From Desulfobulbaceae bacterium (GTDB lineage Bacteria; Desulfobacterota; Desulfobulbia; Desulfobulbales; VMSU01): a stretch of DNA of 33,437 bases. The translations under genes were made by a program, and so were the position numbers. A model generated the notes under the pieces. It did no database searches and was not told the origin of the DNA. It saw only the letters and a list, made by a program, of their open reading frames with translations. Numbering within the stretch: the stretch's first letter is position 1; the number at the start of each line of letters is the position of its first letter. The stretch covers positions 1 through 33,437 of the forward strand of contig VMSU01000045.1 in assembly GCA_013792005.1 (NCBI GenBank), read 5' to 3'. Of the stretch, positions 7,406 to 17,168 are shown one piece after another.

Positions 7406-8090
7406 TCAAGACCAGGCCCTCCAGCTGATCACCGGCGGCCTTGCCGCCCTGGGCATCGACCCACTGCCTCCCCCGTCCCTTGCCAGACTCTGGAACTATT
7501 TCACCGAACTCATCAAGTGGAACCGCAGCATAAACCTGGTAGCCAAGGCCTCGGATCAGGAGATCATTGAAAATCATTTCATAGACTCTCTTACCCTTTT
7601 GCCAGAAATACACTCAGGCCCGATGTTGGACGTGGGCTCCGGCGCCGGATTCCCCGGTCTTGTGCTCAAGATCGCCCGTCCGGAACTCGAAATCACCTTG
7701 GCAGAGCCTCGGCAAAAAAGGGTAAGCTTCCTGCGTCACATCATCCGCACCTTGGGACTGACCGGCATCTCAGTGACAGACCAACGACTCATCCCTGGCG
7801 ATTCTGGTTTTGCAGAGACCCATGGTCAGTTCCCTGCCATCACTTGTCGCGCGCTGACAGAAATCTCCCTCTTTCTTGATATGGTTACCGGAATCTCTCC
7901 CCCCAACGGGCTGATTTTCTGCATGAAAGGACCCCGAGCCAACGAAGAACTCAACGAGTGGATGACGCACTTCCCCGACAGTCCTTTTGTCCTTGAACGA
8001 TGCGCAACATTCACCTTGCCCATATCAGGAGCGGAAAGAAACCTGGTCATTTTCAAAAATCAAGGGCCTGGAAAAGTCCTCCCACCATGA
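7398..8090 (+). CDS. rsmG: 16S rRNA (guanine-527-N7)-methyltransferase RsmG (GidB)
   Basis: RsmG methylates G527 of 16S rRNA with S-adenosylmethionine. The 230-residue product contains KWNRSINLVAKASDQEIIEN, then NHFIDSL and the SAM-binding LDVGSGAGFPG at about 76-86, followed by LAEPRQKRVSFLRHI, a signature block of the family. It is slightly longer than E. coli RsmG (207 aa). ATG 7398 lies inside the end of hisD, and its own stop overlaps the next start as ATGA (8087-8090), so hisD, rsmG and the following gene look co-translated. The GidA (mnmG) partner often found next to rsmG is absent here. Confidence 0.95.
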   Translation: MISQDQALQLITGGLAALGIDPLPPPSLARLWNYFTELIKWNRSINLVAKASDQEIIENHFIDSLTLLPEIHSGPMLDVGSGAGFPGLVLKIARPELEITLAEPRQKRVSFLRHIIRTLGLTGISVTDQRLIPGDSGFAETHGQFPAITCRALTEISLFLDMVTGISPPNGLIFCMKGPRANEELNEWMTHFPDSPFVLERCATFTLPISGAERNLVIFKNQGPGKVLPP

Positions 8091-8557
8091 CCACGCCGCC
8101 ACCATTACAATCGGAACTAGTCAAAACCCTTGCCACCGAGATCAGAAACCTTTCTGAGTTCAACAGCACCTCGGCAGGAGACTTGGCCCTTCACTTCCAG
8201 ATCCTGTTGAGCGCCAAAGAAAGCCGAGTCTTCATGGAGGCCCCCGGACTGTATTTCCCCGAACTCCCCCTGGTTGTGATCTCCAAATCAGGGATAAATC
8301 GCGGGCATGCTACCATCTATCAATCTATTATGCCGCTGATCCCAAAAGATAAACATCATTGTTACGCCTTTGTCCTCTACCCGGGAAGTTTTATCCGTTC
8401 CTGCTTCGACCGGGCACTGCGCAACACCGCCAAAATAATCGCTAAAGATCTACGTCTTTCCATGGAGAATGTCTTCAACCGTAAACACCACAAAACATCA
8501 CTGGTGGACTCCGACGTGGAGCAAGAACTTATTGATTTTATGCGCCGTCAAATTTGA
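8087..8557 (+). CDS. Unknown conserved-looking protein, 156 aa
   Basis: The start ATG 8087 overlaps the rsmG stop in an ATGA arrangement, which is why I prefer it over an earlier in-frame ATG at 8000 that would overlap rsmG by 90 bases. The product is soluble, with no signal peptide or membrane helix. Visible stretches are LALHFQILLSAKESRVFMEA, a proline-containing LYFPELPLVVISKSG, CYAFVLYPGSFIRSCFDRAL and a basic-rich C-terminal part ending DVEQELIDFMRRQI. I recognise no catalytic motif and assign no function. Its coupling to rsmG suggests only shared expression. Confidence 0.75.
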   Translation: MTTPPPLQSELVKTLATEIRNLSEFNSTSAGDLALHFQILLSAKESRVFMEAPGLYFPELPLVVISKSGINRGHATIYQSIMPLIPKDKHHCYAFVLYPGSFIRSCFDRALRNTAKIIAKDLRLSMENVFNRKHHKTSLVDSDVEQELIDFMRRQI

Positions 8558-8653
8558 AATTGAGGCTAAACACCAAACCGAAGATAAGACCTTCTGGCTG
8601 TCACTAACGAGCCTGAAGGACACCTGCGAATTTAACCTAAGGGGGATACTACG

Positions 8654-8959
8654 ATGCGATGGTACGACCACTACGAAACGCTGGGCCGCCATATCGACAG
8701 CCTCAAGGAGATGAACTCCAGTCGCCGAAACCACCTGATCAGGGGCATCCAGAAAATTATGGCGCAACACTCACCCAGCCTGCTGGACGATTCAGTGATC
8801 GACTTCCCGCTCGAGACAACCAGGCAACGCTGGTACGACAAGGACCCCTACCTCTGGCTGACCATCAACGGCCTGCAACAGGCCACCCCAGACTTACTCG
8901 AAACCGTGGCCCACTACCTGGAGGAAGAGGCGAAGGCTCTCACCGGCAACCCGGCGTAG
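8654..8959 (+). CDS. Unknown small protein, 101 aa
   Basis: A strong ribosome-binding site, AAGGGGGA, lies about seven bases before ATG 8654, 96 bases after the previous gene. The soluble product is rich in charged and aromatic residues: MRWYDHYETLGRHIDSLKEM at the start, a central LLDDSVIDFPLETTRQRWYD, then DPYLWLTINGLQQATPDLLE and an acidic helical end (ETVAHYLEEEAKALTG). It is probably helical. No family is recognised. A longer overlapping frame at 8659-9054 is a shadow: it lacks a ribosome-binding site and has a biased composition. Confidence 0.7.
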   Translation: MRWYDHYETLGRHIDSLKEMNSSRRNHLIRGIQKIMAQHSPSLLDDSVIDFPLETTRQRWYDKDPYLWLTINGLQQATPDLLETVAHYLEEEAKALTGNPA

Positions 8960-9001
8960 AATACGCCGCGCGAACTCAAGACATTACGACCACGGCCTTC
9001 A

Positions 9002-9952
9002 CTACACATCCAACCGGAAGAGCTTACCCTTATAGTCAAGAACGACTCCCTTAACGGTAATTCTATCCAGCTTCAGGTCTTGGTCAAACTCCTCACCTTG
9101 ACGAAGAATCTTGCCACTGATACTGACTAACCGTGCCGAAGGCTTGATGGAATAAGAATGAAAGGATATATGCAACACTGGGAGAGATTTCTGCACCTCG
9201 ACCGGCAATTGCTTCAAAAACGGAATCTTCGCAAGCTCTGGGTCTTCCTCCACCCTCTTCGCCCTTTTCACCCTCTCTGTAGCCCCCTGGCTAGTGGCAA
9301 TCGGAACCAAAACCTGGTCTCTGGCCACCGACACATCAATTTCTCCCTCTGCAAATAAAGGTTCTTCCGTTTCCACCAAGGGTTCTTCTTCACTTGCTGC
9401 AACATCTTCGCTCGAAACCACTTCCTCAGCCGGCAGAGGCAGGAGAGCGATTTCTTCCTGAACGGGAACAAGCCCGGCAGAGGTGGCAGGAGAAGCGCCA
9501 CTGTCCGCTCTCGCCACGGGCAGGGCATCAACAGGCTGCTGCTTGATCGATATAGTCTGATTAGTCGCCGAAGGGACACTAGCCCGAGATTGAAACGATG
9601 ATTCAGCCTCGGGTGGCGGCAGGGCTGGCGGAGCAGTAGCCACAGGATTAGCTGGCGGGGGCTGCAGGTCCGTCTGTTGAAAAGTGGACAGTGTCGGCAT
9701 GGGCTGACCGGTCACCACCGCTAAATTGCCTGGAACTGGAACCTGAACAGCAGGCTCCGGCCCGGGCATTTCACTCCACAGCCACCAGGCGAGTCCTCCC
9801 GCATTCAGGAAGAGGAAAACAGCCACGCCATAGAGCCAGCCAAACCGTCGTGGTTCGGCCATTGGCGCTTCATGAATCGTATTCACATCGGGCACCTCGC
9901 CCAGCTTTCTCTTCTGATCCGCTTTTTTTATCGCATCAAGAATATATGACAT
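9002..9952 (-). CDS. gspB: GspB-like type II secretion assembly protein
   Basis: The product (316 aa) begins MSYILDAIKKADQKRKLGEV, the characteristic start of GspB/ExeB-type proteins, followed by one membrane helix (about 39-59). A long Pro/Ala/Glu-rich linker (about 65-235) follows, then a C-terminal domain with LPVLHISFHSYSIKPSARLV and ITVKGVVLDYKGKLFRLDV, matching the T2SSB domain. GspA and GspB together help the secretin GspD assemble through the peptidoglycan. ATG 9952 has AGGAAAG upstream. It is convergent with the small gene ending at 8959, and 327 bases of apparently decayed sequence separate it from gspA. Confidence 0.88.
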   Translation of the reverse strand: MSYILDAIKKADQKRKLGEVPDVNTIHEAPMAEPRRFGWLYGVAVFLFLNAGGLAWWLWSEMPGPEPAVQVPVPGNLAVVTGQPMPTLSTFQQTDLQPPPANPVATAPPALPPPEAESSFQSRASVPSATNQTISIKQQPVDALPVARADSGASPATSAGLVPVQEEIALLPLPAEEVVSSEDVAASEEEPLVETEEPLFAEGEIDVSVARDQVLVPIATSQGATERVKRAKRVEEDPELAKIPFLKQLPVEVQKSLPVLHISFHSYSIKPSARLVSISGKILRQGEEFDQDLKLDRITVKGVVLDYKGKLFRLDV

Positions 9953-10279
9953 CGCTTTCCTGCCTGCCGGAATACTGGCGAGCTGATCCTAGCCAAATCT
10001 GCGACCCTGATCAAAATACCTCTCCACCAACAATTCCGTCCGGTTTCAGATTGTTGGTCAATTACAAACAGTTAATCCGCTCAACCAGAGACGCATCACA
10101 CCCTCGTTCTTGGCCTGCATTGTACTCCGTGCCATCGACGAGAGCAAGCTGTTCGGCAGACCCCATTCAGCCACCAGCCAAGTACGTCCTGCGAAGCATC
10201 TTGCCTGCAAAATCTGGTGGATGATCCAGCCGAAGTGAAAATCTTGCCACCAACACCACGATACTTTCCCGATGCATCA
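9953..10279 (-). pseudogene. Decayed C-terminal extension of GspA
   Basis: These 327 bases after the gspA stop hold no intact gene, but minus-strand pieces look like the C-terminus of full-length GspA/ExeA. WLVAEWGLP (10180-10154) lies in the gspA frame, like the Trp-Gly start of its peptidase-like domain. LKPDGIVG (10049-10026) lies in another frame and is the hallmark of a peptidoglycan-binding domain. The fragments occur in the expected order, separated by stops and shifts. A hairpin (CCAACAAT/ATTGTTGG, 10027-10057) overlaps the second fragment. I infer decay or an assembly-level indel. Confidence 0.42.
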
Positions 10280-11185
10280 TCAAACCGACCAATACAATCC
10301 CGCCATGATCGCAAGCACAACCACCGCCATAACCAACAGAATTTTCCATGTTGGAATCACCGTAAGCCGAGGCTGATTTTTGGGACCGACAATCTGCTGA
10401 GCCGCTTCCTGAGCTGTAGGCAAATCAACTTGCCTGGCACCCTTGGTGTACGCTCCAAGAAGACTCCGGTCACAAATCAGGTTAATCATCCTTGGAGTCC
10501 CGCCGCTGACTCGAAAAACCTCCTTGAGCGCAGCAAGTGAAAATACCCCTGGATCCATCCCCGCCACAGACAACCGATGGCGGACATAGGAGAAGCATTC
10601 CGCTTGAGTTAAAGGGACCAAATGATAACGGGCGGCAATCCGCTGTGACAGCTGGCGCATCTCCGGTTGTGCCAGCATCTCTTGAAGCTCTGGCTGCCCG
10701 AGCAACACGATCTGCAGCAACCGATGCTGATCTGTCTCTAAATTGGTAAGCAACCTCACCTGCTCCAAAACATCGTGGCTTAAATTCTGAGCCTCATCAA
10801 TAATCAGCACAGTGCGCTGCCCCCGGCTATGAGCAGCCAGCAGATACGCATTCAACCGATCAATCAACACCTTCAGGCCACTGTACTCAGGATAGACAAT
10901 CCCCAATTCATCACAGATAGTGGCCAACAATTCCAGACTGGAAAGCTTTGGATTGATGACAAGGGCGATGTTGGTCCCTTCCGGGATCTGCTCCAGAATA
11001 CATCGGCACATCGTGGTCTTGCCCGTGCCAACCTCACCGGTCAGCAACACAAACCCCCCGCCCTCGCCCAATCCATACCGTAAATGAGCCAAGGCTTCAC
11101 GATGCCCATCGCTCATATATAGGAAATGGGGATCTGGGGCGATGGAAAAGGGATTGCTGGTAATACCGAAAAAACTCTTATACAC
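10280..11185 (-). CDS. gspA: GspA/ExeA-like AAA ATPase, short form
   Basis: The 301-residue product starts MYKSFFGITSNPFSIAPDPH, the signature of ExeA/GspA ATPases, with Walker A GEVGTGKTT (about 50-58), Walker B VLIIDEAQN (126-134) and the sensor-like LLGQPELQEM. SGGTPRMINLICDRSL near the C-terminus is also typical. A membrane helix at about 280-298 ends the protein, which is shorter than Aeromonas ExeA (547 aa) because the periplasmic part is missing or decayed downstream. The start is GTG 11185; the ribosome-binding site is weak. With gspB it should support secretin or pilus-secretin assembly across the cell wall. Confidence 0.87.
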   Translation of the reverse strand: MYKSFFGITSNPFSIAPDPHFLYMSDGHREALAHLRYGLGEGGGFVLLTGEVGTGKTTMCRCILEQIPEGTNIALVINPKLSSLELLATICDELGIVYPEYSGLKVLIDRLNAYLLAAHSRGQRTVLIIDEAQNLSHDVLEQVRLLTNLETDQHRLLQIVLLGQPELQEMLAQPEMRQLSQRIAARYHLVPLTQAECFSYVRHRLSVAGMDPGVFSLAALKEVFRVSGGTPRMINLICDRSLLGAYTKGARQVDLPTAQEAAQQIVGPKNQPRLTVIPTWKILLVMAVVVLAIMAGLYWSV

Positions 11186-11263
11186 CGGGAGATCCGGGGC
11201 GCGCCCCTATCAAAAGCAGGACTTCTGCCGGGGCATACAATAATCCTAGGGCACAATCCACCA

Positions 11264-11965
11264 TCACTTACTCTTTGCCGCCTCTTTGAGAGCTTCAAGA
11301 TAGGGATCAAACAACTCCTGCTTCTCCTGAAGTCCTTTCTGGAAAATAATATCAAAATGAACCGCTTCACCCTCATTAACCACTATATTAGCACTATAAG
11401 ACAAGGCCTCAAGACGATATAAGGTATGAAATTTCTTGCCAATCAGAGCATAGATGATCCCCCGACGCCGATCCATTGGCATCTCGGCCATCTGCCGATG
11501 AAAGACCGATCCAGCCAATGGCCCGTCAAACTCGTCATGCAGCACCACCGCCTGAAAAGAACCAAACCGCATTTGCACCAGGGCATCATTGGCCGATTCC
11601 GGAAACTCAAGCTGATATCCCCGATCTGTCAGAGTCTTGGCCACAGCTCTTCTCCCCTCACTTTCATTCATCAGGACCAAAGCCTTAGGCACATCGGCGA
11701 CAAACTCCATCTCCGAATAGATGCTCTGTGCCAGCCAACTGATGTCGGGAAACGCAGGAGGCACAACGGCATCCTCTTTAGGCGAGGTTTCCACCGACTC
11801 TTCCCACAGAGTGCCATCAGCCTTCAACGATATCGCTGCCTTACAATGAGGACACCCAAGCCGCAAAGCGCCGGTCTTCAAGTTGGCGAGAGCCAAATCG
11901 ATTTTTTCCTGCTGGGCAGGACTAAACTGCAAGCTTGCCTGACAATGGGGACAATGGCTAATCAT
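11264..11965 (-). CDS. Zinc-ribbon protein with receiver-like domain, function unknown
   Basis: The start is chosen at ATG 11965 because AGGAGG lies eight bases upstream; a GTG at 11983 would put that site inside the gene. The 233-residue product opens with two CxxC pairs (CPHCQASLQFS and LGCPHCKAAIS), a zinc-ribbon resembling the MJ0042 type. After a linker comes a region (VPKALVLMNESEGRRAVAKT, then ALVQMRFGSFQAVVLHDEFD) with the alternating pattern of a response-regulator receiver fold. It lies between the pilT-like gene and gspA on the same strand. A regulatory or scaffold role in the pilus/secretion locus is inference only. Confidence 0.75.
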   Translation of the reverse strand: MISHCPHCQASLQFSPAQQEKIDLALANLKTGALRLGCPHCKAAISLKADGTLWEESVETSPKEDAVVPPAFPDISWLAQSIYSEMEFVADVPKALVLMNESEGRRAVAKTLTDRGYQLEFPESANDALVQMRFGSFQAVVLHDEFDGPLAGSVFHRQMAEMPMDRRRGIIYALIGKKFHTLYRLEALSYSANIVVNEGEAVHFDIIFQKGLQEKQELFDPYLEALKEAAKSK

Positions 11966-12004
11966 GACAGATTCCTCCTCCACCTAAATCCCTTGATGAC
12001 ATCC

Positions 12005-13180
12005 TTATCGAAAATTCGCAAAGGGGTCTTCTTCCTGATCCATGGCCAGACCTTTGATGGCGGTGGTCTCTTCCCCCTTTGCCGCCTTGATCTGGTCCAA
12101 CCCTCGGTTGACGGCGCTCCTTCTTGAGCAATAACCCATGGCTATTTCTTCAGTAATCAACCCCTGCTGATACAACTCCAAAATATGCTGATCAAACGTC
12201 TGCATCCCCAAGGCATGATTATCCTCGATAATATCGTAAAATGTCTTTCCTTCGGATTCACCATTCAAGATGGCGTCGCTGACCCGCAAATTCCTGCCCA
12301 TCACTTCCAGCGCGGCCACCCGCCCCCCGCCAATTTTGGGAAGAAGGCGCTGTGACACTACCCAACGAATGGTATCGATCAAACGATAACGGATCTGCGC
12401 CTGCTCATCCTTATCAAACATCCCCAGACACCGATTGATCGTCTGTCCTGCATCGACAGTATGCAGAGTGCTCATCACCAGATGGCCGGTTTCAGCAGCA
12501 GTCAGACCGATCTCCATAGTCTCCCGGTCGCGCATTTCCCCGACCAGGATGACCTTGGGCGCCTGCCGGAGCGCCGCCCGCAACCCGCTGGCAAAGCTAT
12601 CAAAGTCATTGCCTAACTCCCGTTGATTAAAAGTAGCTTGGATATGAGGGTGTTCAAATTCAATCGGATCCTCCAGGGTGACCACATGGACCCGGCGTTG
12701 GGCATTAATTTCTCGAAGCAACGCGGCAAGGGTTGTTGATTTTCCTGAGCCGGTAGCCCCGGTGACCAAAATAAACCCATTAAGCTCCTTGGGCATCTTA
12801 TTAAATACCGGCGGAAGATTCAATCCGGCAATGGTGGGGATCTGGGTCGGCAGGAGACGGAGTACCGTTGACAGGTTCCCCTTCTGCGAAAAGACATTAA
12901 CCCGGAACCTGGCCTTATTCGCCAGAGAATAGGAGAGATCACATGAGCCGCTACGGGCCAGATCGGCAAGCAACCGTTTGTTCCCATCGATAAGATTCAA
13001 GGCAAAAGCTTCAGACTGAAATGGCGTCAGCTTTTGCACCTCGGGCACAACTGCGACCGGGGACAAGACCCCGCTAGATTCCACTTGCAGTGGTTTGCCA
13101 ACAGTAATATTCAAGTCAGAGACATTGCCATGGGTGGCAAGCATAGTGGCAATCCAATAATCTATTTCCGCCTGTCTCAT
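12005..13180 (-). CDS. pilT: PilT-like type IV pilus retraction ATPase
   Basis: The product (391 aa) is a hexameric secretion/retraction ATPase of the GspE/PilT family, acting at the cytoplasmic base of the pilus. It shows SDLNITVGKPLQVESSGVLS in the N-terminal domain, Walker A GATGSGKSTT (141-150), the Asp box EDPIEFEH, Walker B ILVGEMRDRET and the His box HLVMSTLHT. Length is near PilT/PilU. ATG 13180 has GGAGGGAG four bases upstream. It is the first gene of the minus-strand cluster with the zinc-ribbon protein, gspA and gspB. PilU or another paralogue cannot be excluded. Confidence 0.9.
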   Translation of the reverse strand: MRQAEIDYWIATMLATHGNVSDLNITVGKPLQVESSGVLSPVAVVPEVQKLTPFQSEAFALNLIDGNKRLLADLARSGSCDLSYSLANKARFRVNVFSQKGNLSTVLRLLPTQIPTIAGLNLPPVFNKMPKELNGFILVTGATGSGKSTTLAALLREINAQRRVHVVTLEDPIEFEHPHIQATFNQRELGNDFDSFASGLRAALRQAPKVILVGEMRDRETMEIGLTAAETGHLVMSTLHTVDAGQTINRCLGMFDKDEQAQIRYRLIDTIRWVVSQRLLPKIGGGRVAALEVMGRNLRVSDAILNGESEGKTFYDIIEDNHALGMQTFDQHILELYQQGLITEEIAMGYCSRRSAVNRGLDQIKAAKGEETTAIKGLAMDQEEDPFANFR

Positions 13181-13220
13181 TGACTCCCTCCGTAAATTAA
13201 ATTGATAGATAACTGCTTAG

Positions 13221-13306
13221 GTTATCGGTTTGCGGTTGTCAGTTAACGGTTAGTGATTGTTGCCAATGACTGGTATTCGTAAGTTTGTTAACCGTAAACC
13301 GGTAAC
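13221..13306. repeat. Imperfect inverted repeat between mltA and pilT
   Basis: GTTATCGGTTTGCGGTTGTCA (13221-13241) and the reverse complement of 13286-13306 (GTTACCGGTTTACGGTTAACA) match at 17 of 21 positions. The arms are separated by 44 bases containing further GTTAACGG-like words. It lies between the convergent-in-order minus-strand genes mltA (upstream) and pilT, so it may carry transcription end or start signals. Confidence 0.6.
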
Positions 13307-13327
13307 TGATCACCATCAACCTGGGTT

Positions 13328-14528
13328 CTATTCAGCCTTTTTCATCAACAAATACAAGCGGCCAGGCTGCTTCATCAAACCTGCCGCCAGCTCAGGGTAG
13401 TCGCCACTGCCCCAGAAAAAATCAAGACGCCCACCCCCCTTGATTGCGGCCCCACTGTCCTGACTAAGAACATAACGGGTCATCGGCTGCCACGAGGGAG
13501 CAGCCTCTCCAGCCATCACTACCAGCCGCTCGGTCTGCAAAAAAAAACAGCCCCCCCTTTGGATAGCAGGCATCATCCAGCGCCACGGAACGCCCCGGCG
13601 TTAACACAGCCCCCATACTGCCCACCGGGCCAAGACCTGGCTTCAATTCGGTCAGCCGAAAAAAAACATACCGTTCATTATAATGAAGAATTCGCTGACG
13701 CTCGTCAAGATGTTCATCAAGATAACGGCGGATGCGCGGCATATCAATTTCTGCAAGCGGGATACGTCCTTCATCCGCTAGCAGACGACCAATACTCCGG
13801 TATGGGCGGCCATTGGTTCCCGCAAAGAGCAATTGTTGCACCGAACCGTTAGGATACTCTACCACCCCCGAACCTTGGACCTGAAGGATAAACACTTCCA
13901 CCGGGTCGGCAAGGTAACACAATTCGTTACCCCGAAGCCTTCCTTGGGTCTCAATCTCCTCCCTGGTCCAGTAGGACTCAAGCCGCTCACCATTCATTCT
14001 GCCCACAATCTTTTCCTCACCCTGCACGGCAAAGGATCGAGCGGAAATCAAGTCTTTCGGCACCTGATAGACAGGATGGATAAAGGGCGGCACTCTCTCC
14101 CGGCTCGCCTTGAATCGAGGCTGATAATACCCGGTCACCAGGATATCAGCGGCTTGCTGATCGCTGCCTGTTTGACAGAGGGTGAACTCCCGAGCCACCA
14201 CACCCTCCCAATCATCCTCAACCTCCGAGTTCACAATCTCCAAGAAACGACTCAACGAAGTGATAAAATCCCGCGCCTGATAGCTCGTCCCACAGGCCTG
14301 AATTCGTCGATCAGGATCCTGTCTTTGCCAGTAGCGGAGACTGGCGCCTACTGCCTGCCGAAGCGAATCGCGATCACCATCGTCACGTAATACAACCTGA
14401 TCCGAAGATACTAAAGGTAAGGGAGCTGTGCCTGCAGTTTGTTTGGGCACAGGCCGAGAGCACCCGGCAATCGACAACACTATTCCAAGTCCGAGGCAAA
14501 CACCAAGAAACCAAAAATCTTTCTTCAT
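13328..14528 (-). pseudogene. mltA: Membrane-bound lytic transglycosylase A, interrupted by a frameshift
   Basis: MltA cleaves peptidoglycan from the outer membrane. ATG 14528 starts a lipoprotein signal with lipobox SIAGC. The MltA domain follows (ADILVTGYYQPRFKASRERV, VEVFILQVQGSG, LFAGTNGRPYRSIGRLLADE), and the first frame ends early at 13464. The missing C-terminal 3D-type part (YVLSQDSGAAIKGGGRLDFF, then KQPGRLYLLMKK) is in another frame, ending at 13328. The two overlap at a run of seven G followed by CTG and nine T on the minus strand; removing one T (or +1 shifting) rejoins them as FFLQTERL. Homopolymer sequencing error, true mutation or transcriptional slippage are all possible. ATG 14528 is better than TTG 14537; its ribosome-binding site is weak. 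Confidence 0.88.
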
Positions 14529-15041
14529 AGTAACCAATTGTAGCGAACATTCACGATTGCTCCGCTCTCTTCGCAGGGTGTGTAAAATTTTGGTAAACGT
14601 TCACCGGGCACCCCCTCTGCTTTGTCAGCCGCCTGCTCATGTGCAACCAGCACACTTCGCAGACCGCTTTATTGACCGACGAAGCGAGTCAATATAAATC
14701 GTGCATCTGAGGTACCAGGAAAACGTTTACAGTCCGGTGAAATCCGCACGTCCAAAGCTTCTGGTGAACGATTACAAATTTTGCGTTGCCCCCACGCAGT
14801 TGAGCCAACTCCACGAAGTTCAAACTACCACACTCCCTGCAATAAAGAAATATCCGAAGGCCCTCCAAAATTCCCCTCTGATACTCTGTGACACAAGGCC
14901 AGTCTCCGGAATAGTAGTTCTACCTACATTTATCGCTTGACCTCACGACCCCTCATTGTTAAGTATGAAAAACTACCTATCTCAAGATAATTGAGTACAC
15001 TTACCTTGGTCACAAATGCATCAATCATTACAGGAGGGTTT
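14529..15041. other. Intergenic region between divergent mltA and acs
   Basis: No gene is seen in these 513 bases. The left half holds the second copy of the dispersed repeat (14584-14784). The right half precedes acs; TTGACC at 14937 is a possible -35 box, but the matching -10 is weak. Short plus-strand frames (for example one from 14701) lack ribosome-binding sites. Confidence 0.5.
14584..14784. repeat. MITE-like element with terminal inverted repeats (copy 2)
   Basis: The left end AAAATTTTGGTAAACGTTCA (from 14584) matches the reverse complement of the right end (CTGGTGAACGATTACAAATT, 14761-14780) over about 24 bases with few differences. The 32 bases at 14590-14621 match copy 1 at 5472-5503 with two mismatches. 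The element is about 200 bases and non-coding, as expected for a non-autonomous transposable repeat. Confidence 0.55.
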
Positions 15042-17036
<1,995 letters not shown>

Positions 17037-17077
17037 AGATAACCACTGAAGGTATTAGTTGGCGGTAAACCGCGAAC

Positions 17078-17129
17078 TTGCATAAGAAAAGGGGAGGACG
17101 CATTTGCGTCCTCCCCTTTTCTTATGCAA
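17078..17129. terminator. Bidirectional terminator between acs and mltB
   Basis: A perfect 24-base inverted repeat (TTGCATAAGAAAAGGGGAGG plus ACGC, 17078-17101, with 17106-17129) surrounds the loop ATTT. The GC-rich inner stem is followed by CTTTT-type tracts on both strands. It separates acs (+) from mltB (-) and can end both transcripts. Confidence 0.85.
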
Positions 17130-17168
17130 CACTTTGACAAATTAACAAGCAGTGCCAACTAAGACGTA

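Noticed and set aside
8659..9054. 131-codon plus-strand frame overlapping the small gene at 8654
   Set aside because: It lacks a ribosome-binding site and has the biased Arg/Pro/Gly composition of a shadow frame, while 8654-8959 has a strong site.
14991..15041. Longer acs start at ATG 14991
   Set aside because: It has no ribosome-binding site, whereas ATG 15042 follows AGGAGGG and gives the family's normal N-terminus.
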